This document shows, piece by piece, positions 51,854-60,490 of a DNA stretch of 64,000 nt. The position numbers were made by a program, and so were the translations under genes. Source of the stretch: Paenibacillus pectinilyticus. GTDB lineage: Bacteria; Bacillota; Bacilli; Paenibacillales; NBRC-103111. The first letter of the stretch is position 1; every line of letters starts with the position of its first letter. Location: NCBI RefSeq assembly GCF_001700435.1, contig NZ_LYPC01000020.1:125678-189677 (forward strand), given 5' to 3'. The notes beneath the pieces are model-generated. The model was not told the origin of the DNA. It saw only the letters and a program-made list of their open reading frames with translations, and made no database searches.

Positions 51854-53016
51854 GCTTCTTCTCGCCCTTCAGTGTAAGCAGTAAGATTTATTAGTTGTTT
51901 AAAGGCCTCATGTTTAGAGTGACCTATCTTATAATCTGAAGCATTTTTTACAACAATTTGATCTGAGTGTCGACTCACTATCTTCCATTGATTCATAGAT
52001 ATTTTATTAATGATATAAGGATGGTGACTTGTTAGTAAATATTGAGCATCTGGATTCAAATTTGTAGGTAGCAAATCAATACAATTAATGCCTAGACTGT
52101 TTTCAAATTCATCGATAAGGATAACGCTATTTTTTGGAATTAAATAGTTCATTCCAACAAACGTTAAAGATTTAAACATACCAGACGATATTTCACTCGA
52201 GGGAATCCAATCACTATTTTCTTCTTTAATTTGCAGTATCCACGGTTCACTGTTATCTTTATTATCGCGATCTTTATGAAATCTTAAATCTATTATGTAT
52301 TCAAAAATATCAATAAAATCTTCTTTAATTTTGTTGAAAATTTCTTCGAAATATCTATAGGCAAAATACATTTTCCCTAGAATGGGCATATTAGACTCAC
52401 GTAATGCTGCTAGAGCTATTGCACTTTTTTCCTCATCTAAACCGGATAATGCCTCTGATTCTCTCTTTATGTTTGAAGGTAAAACTACTCTTCTTTCATT
52501 CTCAAAGTGAAATGAATATATTGAATTGAAACCTTTAATTATTGGCGCGATATGTTCCTCTTCTGAAAAAATATTAATATAACTTTTACTAGTTGTAACT
52601 TTTGGAACAATTTTGTCTCTAAGAAAATTAATATCTGATATGCTTCTTTCAAATATTGTTAAAGTATCGGGATGATTAACTTTAACAAGTTTCTCGTAAG
52701 TAAACTCAATGCTGCTTGTATTACTTTTTTCCTCATCATTTCCATAAAGAATTTCCAATTCTTTTTTTATATTTGTTTCGCCACTCCAAATGTAGGTGCT
52801 TTCATTTTCAATAAACTTAATACTCCAATTTATTGCGGGAATTCGACGATTTGATTCTTTTCCAAGAGCTAAATTTTTTAAGTTTTCGATAGCATTTAAT
52901 ATTTTTGTTTTCCCAACACCAGAGGCTCCAACCAATAAAGTCAACATCTCTAAATTTATTTCAGGTAAGTTCCAGTTAGATCCTATTTCACAATACCTAA
53001 AGGATAAAATCTTCAT
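51850..53016 (-). CDS. AAA/ABC-type ATPase (OLD/RloA/AriA-like), putative defence sensor
   Basis: The 388-residue product has Walker A GASGVGKT near 30-37, a signature-like SSEISSGM near 273-280, Walker B SVILIDEFENSLG near 297-309 and an H-loop LLTSHHPYII near 328-337. This is the AAA_15/AAA_21 architecture of ATPases paired with TOPRIM partners. No coiled coil of SMC length is present. It and the TOPRIM gene form a tight operon. A TTG-started gene lies 120 bases upstream on the same strand. The DNA is AT-rich compared with the core genome, consistent with transfer. Confidence 0.75.
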   Translation of the reverse strand: MKILSFRYCEIGSNWNLPEINLEMLTLLVGASGVGKTKILNAIENLKNLALGKESNRRIPAINWSIKFIENESTYIWSGETNIKKELEILYGNDEEKSNTSSIEFTYEKLVKVNHPDTLTIFERSISDINFLRDKIVPKVTTSKSYINIFSEEEHIAPIIKGFNSIYSFHFENERRVVLPSNIKRESEALSGLDEEKSAIALAALRESNMPILGKMYFAYRYFEEIFNKIKEDFIDIFEYIIDLRFHKDRDNKDNSEPWILQIKEENSDWIPSSEISSGMFKSLTFVGMNYLIPKNSVILIDEFENSLGINCIDLLPTNLNPDAQYLLTSHHPYIINKISMNQWKIVSRHSDQIVVKNASDYKIGHSKHEAFKQLINLTAYTEGREEA

Positions 53017-53136
53017 TTTCTCACTACCTTAATTTTAATTTGATCTAATAGTAACAGACTCGTGAATGGAAATCCAATATTTGCTACTTATAATGCTATA
53101 TTAAGGAGAAAATTAATGAAAACGCAATGTGTGTTT

Positions 53137-53424
53137 TTAAGTAAGTCGGTTAATTATTCCTTTCTTTAAAATGTCTTTAGCTTCAGCAGAAAGAAGTGTG
53201 CTGTTATACAATTTCACAATGGTTTTTGCCATATCAATTTCACTAAAAGCAGGGGCATTATTAACCGTTCTTCCATTTTTGGTGTATCTCATTAAGATTT
53301 CTTCTTCGTTTTGTGTAACACCATTAATGATTGGCGTGCATCTATCAAACACAATGTCATACTCACTGTTAACATTATGAGAGATGCGATCGTGCAGTTT
53401 ATACTTCATTTTAGAACTGCTCAA
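53137..53424 (-). CDS. Hypothetical 95-residue protein upstream of the ATPase/TOPRIM pair
   Basis: A TTG start at 53424 has an AAGGAGGG site seven bases upstream, so the frame is very likely translated. The product (KYKLHDRISHNVNSEYDIVF, then RYTKNGRTVNNAPAFSEIDM) is soluble, mixed alpha/beta and ends in a helical LSAEAKDILKKGII segment. I do not recognise a family. Same strand, short distance and accessory setting suggest it could be a third component of the defence-like module, or an unrelated passenger. Confidence 0.6.
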   Translation of the reverse strand: MSSSKMKYKLHDRISHNVNSEYDIVFDRCTPIINGVTQNEEEILMRYTKNGRTVNNAPAFSEIDMAKTIVKLYNSTLLSAEAKDILKKGIINRLT

Positions 53425-53540
53425 TGTTTGCCCTCCTTAGGATTCCTGATGGATTGTTAATTATAATTTCAACATGAATCCCGCATTAACCTGCACTTGC
53501 CAGTATTTTAAATTTATTAAGCCGTTGTATTAAAATAATT

Positions 53541-53588
53541 AGAGGGTGTCCCTTGCCATGTTCATGGCTTTTGGGACACCCTCTTCTT
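53541..53588. terminator. Terminator between the unknown gene and the giant surface protein gene
   Basis: AGAGGGTGTCCC (53541-53552) pairs with GGGACACCCTCT (53573-53584). An inner GCCATG/CATGGC helix sits inside. It lies just beyond the stop of the giant minus-strand gene and probably ends its transcript. Confidence 0.8.
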
Positions 53589-53590
53589 TG

Positions 53591-56500
53591 TTAATATTTG
53601 TTTTGATATTTTTTCTTTTCAACAACAATGATTTGAACGGAATCGTTGAGCGTAGAGCCATCTGCATTGGTGATTGTGACTGTGACTATGCTAGTTCCAA
53701 CTCTAACTGCCGTCACCAACCCATCTGAAACGGTTATAGACGGATCTGATGCTGACCACTGAAGTTGATTTCGTATCTCATCTTTGAGGGATGATGGAAC
53801 GATCGTCATAGGTGTCCAGAGATTTACTGAATTCTCGCTTGGGTTGGTGGAATCTACAATGAGTGTAATTGGGCCATCGGGTAGGGACACATGTGTAATT
53901 ATTTGATTGACGGTGATCGTTTTCGAAGCCGATTTCCCGCCAACAACCACTGTGACGATCACTTTCCCTTGATTCTGACCAGTTAACGTAACCTGACTTG
54001 TTGTTTTTTGATTCAACTGAGCTACGTCCGTTTCGTTGCCATCCTCGGATAGAATTGTCCATTTAAAGCCGTCATGTGCCGCATCTTGACGCGAAATCAC
54101 GGCAGTTAAATCTAAAGGATCTCCTACATTAATGGTGTCTGATTTTCCGTCGATCGCGACACTACGAACGGGATTTGTAACGTTAATTGTAAAGGTGGAT
54201 GTGTAAGATTTATCTTTGTTTGTTAGAACAGTAAGCTTACCGGTCACAACTCCGACCCGTTTGCCTTCGAAAACACGTGCGTAGTCATCGGTTGAATAAG
54301 ATACCGCGTTGCTTGGATCAGTGATCGACCAGGTTATGGACTTCACAGTTTGATTCGTAGATACAAAGGCAGCTTTTATTTCTAACGTATCACCAACTAA
54401 CAGAGAGGAAGACCCCGAAACCCCAAGATTGCCATCAAGCGTGGTTAGCTGCACGCCTGGTTGTATGACCGTGATCACACCAGTTGCCGATACAGCTGGA
54501 TACGTTTTTGAAACAATCGTGATTGTAGATGTACCTATTTTTTTCGCTTCAATCTGCCCGTTTTGATCAACCGTTACAATTGAAGTGTCACTGGATGACC
54601 AGTTAAAACCACCTAGATCTAAATTGGAAGGATTGATAATCGGTTGTAAATCTGCTGATTCATTAATATCTAATTCACTGTTCGGTAAGCTCAATGTGTA
54701 CACGGTGAATGAAGTTGACGCGGTGTAGATATTGTTTTTATCTGTCTTGAGTGTAATCGTGGCGGTTACGATGCCTGGAGAACTGCCTGTAATAATTCCA
54801 CGATAGGAATCTCCTTCAACTATATTAGTAAGTGTTACTTTATCGTTTTCACCCGTACTCCACTTAATACTTTCTGAAAGTATTGTTTCATTCACCGTAT
54901 CTAACTTCCCTATCAATGTCATTTCGCTGCCAACTCTTAGAAGGTTGGAATGGTTGTCAATTGTCACTACAGGTTGCATAACTTTAATTGATGTTGTTGC
55001 CGTAATGTCCGTAGTATCCATGGATTTTGCTGTGATGGTTACTTCTCCAGCCGCCACGCCATAGACATTGCCCCTCTGATCAACTGTTGCAATAGCAGGG
55101 TTGGAAGAACTCCAGTTTAATTGCTGATTCGTTGCATGTAGAGGTGAAATAGATGGAACTATTGTGTAAGTTTCTTTAACGCGAATTGTAGTTCCGGACA
55201 ATGAAATCGATTTGATAAGTATGGGCTTCACTGTAACAGAGAAGGTCCCTGTATACGTATTACCTTTATCAGTCGTAATCATTACAGTACCGATCACGTT
55301 GCCAGGTGTTACCCCAGTGAGAACCCGTTTGTCTTCACCATTATAAGCGAAGCTTGCCTTATCCTGCGCATCAGGACGCCAAGTGATAGATGAAATCTGC
55401 TCGTTCACCGTATTGAGTGAAACAGCCAAAGTGATTTGATCTTCCACGATTACACTCGTTGGTCCGCTTACTGTGATCGTTGGCTGCATGACTGTAATTT
55501 TGACGGAACCCGTGCGGTTTGATCCGTCCGTAGAGGTTGCCGTGATTGTAACTTCACCAACGGCCACCCCATGGACATTGCCGTTCTGATCAACCGTCGC
55601 GATAGCAGGGTTGGAGGAACTCCAACTTAAGTTCTGGTAAGTAGCGTTTAAAGGCATTATATTGGTCGCAACCGCTGAAGTTTCACCAAGACGAATCGTA
55701 GAGGAGCCAGTCAAAGTGATCGATTGAATGAGAATAGGTTTTACTAAGACTGAGAAATTTCCCGTATACGTATTCCCTTTATCAGTGACAATCGTTACTG
55801 TACCTATTACAGTGCCAGGTTTGACTCCTGTGAGAATGCGTTTGTCATCGCCATTTGTAACGAAACTCGCTTTATCTTGCGCATCAGGACGCCATGTAAT
55901 CGATGAAATCTGCTCGTTCACCGTATTGAGTGAAACAGCTAATGTAATTTGATCTTCTACGATTACACTCGTTGGTCCGCTTACGGTAATCGTTGGCTGC
56001 ATGACCGTGAATTTTGCACTGCTTTTGCTGTTAGTACCATCCGTGGCCGTTGCAGTGATCGTAGCATCACCGGTGGCGACACCGCGTACATTCCCGCTCT
56101 GATCAACAGTTGCGATAGCTGTGTTGGATGAAGTCCAATTCAAAATTTTATTGCTAGCGTTAGCAGGTAAAATTGAAGAATTAGAAGCATACGTTTCTCC
56201 AATTCGAATTGTGGCAGGGGAAAGCGTAACTGATGTAATGAGAACTGGCTTAACGGCAACGGTGAAATTCCCCGTATATACATTCCCTTTATTCGTTGTT
56301 ATCGTCACAATACCCGTGACAGTTCCAGTCTGAACACCTGTTAGCACTCGTTTATTATCACCATCTGTGGCAAAACTAGCTTTATCCTGTGCGTCTGGTC
56401 GCCAAGTGATGGTAGAAATGTCTTCATTAACCGTGGTCAGCGAAGCTTCCAAAGTGATCTTGTCACCAATGAATACGCTGTTTGGGCCACTGACCGTCAT

Positions 56501-59500
56501 GCTTGGCTGCATGACCGTAATCGTTGCACTTCCTACTCGATTAGATCCATCCGTTGATCTCACAGTTACTTGAGTTGTTCCAACAGCTTTCCCTGTGATC
56601 GTTCCATTCGCATCAACGGATACAAGGTCTGTTCGGTCTGAACTCCAAGCAAAACTCGGATAATCGGCATTGAGTGGTAAATAGCTTGGTGTTAATGGTG
56701 TCGTTTCGCCAACGCGAATGGTTTTATTTCCGATAGCTACAGAAGTGACTGGGATGAAGACGGAAACCGTATAATCCTTGGTATAGGTTCTGCCTTTATC
56801 GGTTACCACGGTTGCAGTTATCGTGACTGAGCCTTTGTGATGACCGTCTAAAACACCAATGAACGCATTGTTACTGCTAGATGCAATACTTGCTGTACTG
56901 GCGTCAGAAGAGCTCCATCGGACAGATGTCACGTTCTCATTGACGGTTACGAGGGCTGCCGTTAAATTGATCGAAGCATCCACGGCGACCTGAGTAGGTC
57001 CTGTAATATTTAAGCCTGGCTGAATGACTGAGACAACAGATGTGGCTACAAGTCCGCTGCCATCCTTCGCGGTGGCTGTGATCTTGGCTGTTCCTGCCGC
57101 GAGTCCATTAATTTCGCCGCTGGCATTAACCGAAACGATGGAAGATGCGTCTGAAGACCATGTAAAATCTTCATTTTTTTTGTAAGTGGCAGTTATCGGT
57201 AAAATTTTAGGGATCAACTTCGTCGTGTCCCCTCTAGCGATCGTAAGATCATCTAACGATAAGCTAGTTATCTTAATAAAGGCTGTAAATACTTTGTTGG
57301 AGAACAGAACATTTTGACTGTTGGAAGATGCAAAATCATTATAAGTTAGGTTCGCATTGGATAAAGAGAAGTCCCCGCTGCTTTTCGGTTTAACAACAAT
57401 TGTAAACGTAGTGGGATCTCCTACAAATTGGTTGCCTTCCTTCCGGTAAGGGATACTCGTGATATCACCCTCTAATGTAAAACCTGTTGCAAGCGTACCT
57501 GAAGGCTTTAAATTAGTTGGATAGGAGACTAGCTCTAGATTAGCTGGAAAGACTTCCTTGAAATGAATACCGCTAATCGTCAAATCACTTATATTCGTCG
57601 CTGCACTGTACGTTTTGGCAGTTGGCTTGATTGCATAGTTGACGGTAACCGGATCGTTGACTTCAATTTTATCCGTTGAGATTGTGCGGTCTGGCGTCAG
57701 GCTGGTAGATGTAATAACTTTTACTATAACTTCTTTGGTTTCAAGAGCACCAGCAGCATCTCGCGTGGAAACAGAAATCGTTAGATCTCCACCGCTTGCG
57801 GAAAGCGGATTAGTAAAGGATTTATTAATCGTTTCGCCTTTATTGGATTCAAAATTACTAAGTACTGTTACGGCTTGATTGGTTCCTTGGCTGTCTTTGT
57901 ATTTGAAAATAATGGATGAAGTTACTTTCTTATCATTTAAATCCAAGTCGTTAGGTTTGAAGCTGACCGATATATCACTGTTTGCAGAAATATAGTTTTT
58001 GGACGTCGTATCAAAAGCAACAGGGGAAAGGATATCTACCGTTGGCTTATGATTAGATCCAATAAATGCGCGATACATGGTGTTAACAAATAGCTTTTGT
58101 TCCCAATCCGGGAAAGTACTGTTCACTGAGGTGTTCACGAAATTATGTCCAGTACCTGAGTAGGTTACGTTTCCTTTGGAATATGTGTAGTAATGGTTCC
58201 AGCTATCTTCGATATCACGTGGACTTCCATTAATATTGTACCAAGGAATGACATCTGCATCATTCAGGTTAAGTCTGAAATACTGATCATGCGTTGTTGC
58301 AACTTGCGGTGTCATTTCACTAATGAAGAAGGGGAATTCAGTGAGAAGCCCTTCGTTTACTTTGACCGTCGATGTTGAAGTGTTGGGAGCGTTAAGACCC
58401 ATATTCGTCATCGGTCCAATTTGACCAGTGGCTGCTTGGAAATTAGTAATCCAGGTCTGATTCCCTTGGTAAACGGTATCATGCGTGAACATGACGCCTT
58501 GACCAGTTGCGATAAAGGATTTAACTGCAGCTGCTGCGGTTGCCGAGATATCGCCAGTTTGGTTGTATGAATCATTAAAACCAAAAATGACCATGTCGTA
58601 TTTACCATTAAGCGTACTGTAATCCGTTGAGTTGAATTTATTAAAATCAGTCACGGTAATATTAATTTGATAATCGTCGGAGTGTAAATAATTTTGCTTA
58701 AGATTAGATTCCAATTTCAAACTACTTGTTAGATTAGATGATTGTGAGTTGGGCAAAACCTGCAAGACATTTATCTGTGGTGCTTGATCTTGGTAATGGA
58801 ACACACCAAAGGTAGCATCCTTCAATTTGCCGGTGCTGGTTTGATCAACGAGTTCGAGGCGCCAGTAGTACAAACCAGAGTAGCCTTTCGGTAGGACAAA
58901 ACTGATCGTATTGTTCGTCAGACTAGTCACTGCAACAGATTGTACCAATTTCGTGGCGTCAAATTTCAAAACACTGTCAGTCCCCAGGTAGAGATTTGCA
59001 ACAAGATTACGTTGAGCTAGATTACGTATATTCGAGACATTAAACGTGTAAGACAGCGTATCGCCAGCTTTATAACTAGCGCTTCGGTTCGCACTTAAGG
59101 TGTAATCCAAAGGTTTGTTCGTCACATTTAACTGCGGTCTAACATTGGCGCTCGTGAGCAGATTTGTTTTGGTTAGAAAGGCGCTTAGAGAGCCAATGTC
59201 AGTATTGTTTACGAAAATAACATTGCTTTGAGGAGTAGTCGTATTATAAGGGTTAAATAACGCGAACAGATTACCGGATTTACGTGTCCATGTACCATTA
59301 TTTAAATAACCCTGATAAAGCGCTCCGCGATTCGTAGAAGAATCACTATATACAATTACGGGTAGACCTTTTGTAATATATTTGTCTGTAAGTTCAGTTG
59401 CTTTGAGAGGTGTTATATCGTTCTCTTCATATCTTGTGTTGTGATTGTTCCCTGTCTCAGAGGTCGGATTGAATAAGCTTTTACCAAAATAAATGGCATC

Positions 59501-60175
59501 ATATTTCCCATCCAGCTCGTCGCGAAGTGCGACAAACTTTTTGATACTCATCGTTTCGATTTGCAAATTGGTGTTCGATCCTAATGTAGTTGCAAGATCG
59601 GAAACGATGGAGGTTGCACTGCCGTTTGCTTCTAGATCCTTGATTTCCAGAATCTTGATCGGCTTTGTTAGATCAAAGTAGGTAAGCTTAAACTGAGATG
59701 CGTTAGATGATGTAACATTTGGAGTAATTCCATCGCTGCTGCTGCTCGGCACAGAAAGATAATTGAAGGATACAGATTTCAGTGAAATCGTGCCATTCGT
59801 GTTCACAATCTGTGTGAATTTCTCCGTATTCCCTACTGTCGAGGAATCGGCTTTTAAAGAAGAGTTCGCACTAGAGCCTACGCTAACGTATTTACCATTG
59901 GATCGAGATTTCAAAGCTACATTCCCATCACCCTGATCAATCAAATCGAATAACTCGCTGAACCAAGGGCTAGTTGTACTTGCCTTCACTTTCGAGCTGT
60001 CACTCGAATCTGGAGACAAGTATTTGTTATTCGATGCTTGTAAAGCAACGGTGACCGAATCGCCTGTAGCAGCGTGAGCGGTGTGAGACATTGGACCTGC
60101 AATAAGGCTTAAAATGGAAGCGAGTAATGTAAAGAATAGAATGAGACTTATTTTTTTATGTATAGTCGGCAACAT
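53591..60175 (-). CDS. Giant secreted surface protein: beta-trefoil, DUF5057-like and Big_2 Ig-like repeats
   Basis: The 2,194-residue product has a signal peptide (about 1-35, ending HTAHA) and a fascin/ricin-like beta-trefoil (about 37-165). Two alpha/beta segments resembling DUF5057 follow (about 168-375 and 490-745), then a linker. From about 965 to the end is a train of bacterial Ig-like Big_2 repeats, recognised by recurrent WSS and ATVDQ-GNV-G-A-G motifs. Some repeats are near-identical, with the RPDAQDKASF block about 510-520 bp apart in DNA. No LPXTG, SLH or LysM anchor is seen, and the C terminus is simply basic. ATG 60175 follows GGAGGGG; the frame extends upstream without support. 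An adhesin role near the pilus genes is an inference. Confidence 0.85.
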   Translation of the reverse strand: MLPTIHKKISLILFFTLLASILSLIAGPMSHTAHAATGDSVTVALQASNNKYLSPDSSDSSKVKASTTSPWFSELFDLIDQGDGNVALKSRSNGKYVSVGSSANSSLKADSSTVGNTEKFTQIVNTNGTISLKSVSFNYLSVPSSSSDGITPNVTSSNASQFKLTYFDLTKPIKILEIKDLEANGSATSIVSDLATTLGSNTNLQIETMSIKKFVALRDELDGKYDAIYFGKSLFNPTSETGNNHNTRYEENDITPLKATELTDKYITKGLPVIVYSDSSTNRGALYQGYLNNGTWTRKSGNLFALFNPYNTTTPQSNVIFVNNTDIGSLSAFLTKTNLLTSANVRPQLNVTNKPLDYTLSANRSASYKAGDTLSYTFNVSNIRNLAQRNLVANLYLGTDSVLKFDATKLVQSVAVTSLTNNTISFVLPKGYSGLYYWRLELVDQTSTGKLKDATFGVFHYQDQAPQINVLQVLPNSQSSNLTSSLKLESNLKQNYLHSDDYQINITVTDFNKFNSTDYSTLNGKYDMVIFGFNDSYNQTGDISATAAAAVKSFIATGQGVMFTHDTVYQGNQTWITNFQAATGQIGPMTNMGLNAPNTSTSTVKVNEGLLTEFPFFISEMTPQVATTHDQYFRLNLNDADVIPWYNINGSPRDIEDSWNHYYTYSKGNVTYSGTGHNFVNTSVNSTFPDWEQKLFVNTMYRAFIGSNHKPTVDILSPVAFDTTSKNYISANSDISVSFKPNDLDLNDKKVTSSIIFKYKDSQGTNQAVTVLSNFESNKGETINKSFTNPLSASGGDLTISVSTRDAAGALETKEVIVKVITSTSLTPDRTISTDKIEVNDPVTVNYAIKPTAKTYSAATNISDLTISGIHFKEVFPANLELVSYPTNLKPSGTLATGFTLEGDITSIPYRKEGNQFVGDPTTFTIVVKPKSSGDFSLSNANLTYNDFASSNSQNVLFSNKVFTAFIKITSLSLDDLTIARGDTTKLIPKILPITATYKKNEDFTWSSDASSIVSVNASGEINGLAAGTAKITATAKDGSGLVATSVVSVIQPGLNITGPTQVAVDASINLTAALVTVNENVTSVRWSSSDASTASIASSSNNAFIGVLDGHHKGSVTITATVVTDKGRTYTKDYTVSVFIPVTSVAIGNKTIRVGETTPLTPSYLPLNADYPSFAWSSDRTDLVSVDANGTITGKAVGTTQVTVRSTDGSNRVGSATITVMQPSMTVSGPNSVFIGDKITLEASLTTVNEDISTITWRPDAQDKASFATDGDNKRVLTGVQTGTVTGIVTITTNKGNVYTGNFTVAVKPVLITSVTLSPATIRIGETYASNSSILPANASNKILNWTSSNTAIATVDQSGNVRGVATGDATITATATDGTNSKSSAKFTVMQPTITVSGPTSVIVEDQITLAVSLNTVNEQISSITWRPDAQDKASFVTNGDDKRILTGVKPGTVIGTVTIVTDKGNTYTGNFSVLVKPILIQSITLTGSSTIRLGETSAVATNIMPLNATYQNLSWSSSNPAIATVDQNGNVHGVAVGEVTITATSTDGSNRTGSVKITVMQPTITVSGPTSVIVEDQITLAVSLNTVNEQISSITWRPDAQDKASFAYNGEDKRVLTGVTPGNVIGTVMITTDKGNTYTGTFSVTVKPILIKSISLSGTTIRVKETYTIVPSISPLHATNQQLNWSSSNPAIATVDQRGNVYGVAAGEVTITAKSMDTTDITATTSIKVMQPVVTIDNHSNLLRVGSEMTLIGKLDTVNETILSESIKWSTGENDKVTLTNIVEGDSYRGIITGSSPGIVTATITLKTDKNNIYTASTSFTVYTLSLPNSELDINESADLQPIINPSNLDLGGFNWSSSDTSIVTVDQNGQIEAKKIGTSTITIVSKTYPAVSATGVITVIQPGVQLTTLDGNLGVSGSSSLLVGDTLEIKAAFVSTNQTVKSITWSITDPSNAVSYSTDDYARVFEGKRVGVVTGKLTVLTNKDKSYTSTFTINVTNPVRSVAIDGKSDTINVGDPLDLTAVISRQDAAHDGFKWTILSEDGNETDVAQLNQKTTSQVTLTGQNQGKVIVTVVVGGKSASKTITVNQIITHVSLPDGPITLIVDSTNPSENSVNLWTPMTIVPSSLKDEIRNQLQWSASDPSITVSDGLVTAVRVGTSIVTVTITNADGSTLNDSVQIIVVEKKKYQNKY

Positions 60176-60490
60176 CGGTTCCCCTCCTTCTAAATGGTGT
60201 GAAGTAGTTCTATATGAGACTATTTTACTACTTTTACAATCAAAAAATATACACTTTGTGTACATAATTATGAAAAATATTATGAAAAACAATATAAAAT
60301 AATCGTAAATACCTATTTACTTGTCATTTTTCGGGAAGGAATTCACAGAAATTACGAGAACATATATACAAGAACGTATCCTAATGTTGTATAATGGGAT
60401 TTATTATCGCATTTTTAGGTATATAGTCCTATATAGTTTTAGGATTGAAAGATCAAATACCTCGTCAAACAGGGATGGAGTGGAATAGGC
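60176..60490. promoter_or_regulatory. Divergent control region between the giant protein gene and pilB
   Basis: This AT-rich gap holds the palindrome TATACAC-TTT-GTGTACA at 60248-60264 (one mismatch), a possible operator. It also has a -10-like TATAAT at 60390-60395 for pilB without a convincing -35. A possible leader hairpin follows: AGGTAT/ATACCT arms around a TCCTA/TAGGA helix, about 60418-60463. No c-di-GMP riboswitch core is recognisable. A GGAGTGG site at about 60477 serves pilB. Confidence 0.5.

Noticed and set aside
53116-53169. 17-codon plus-strand frame with a perfect AAGGAG site
   Set aside because: It is very short, has no features, and overlaps the 3' end of the 95-residue minus-strand gene. 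It is probably chance.
60176-60490. Cyclic-di-GMP riboswitch upstream of pilB
   Set aside because: A local hairpin can be drawn, but the GEMM consensus motifs are not present.
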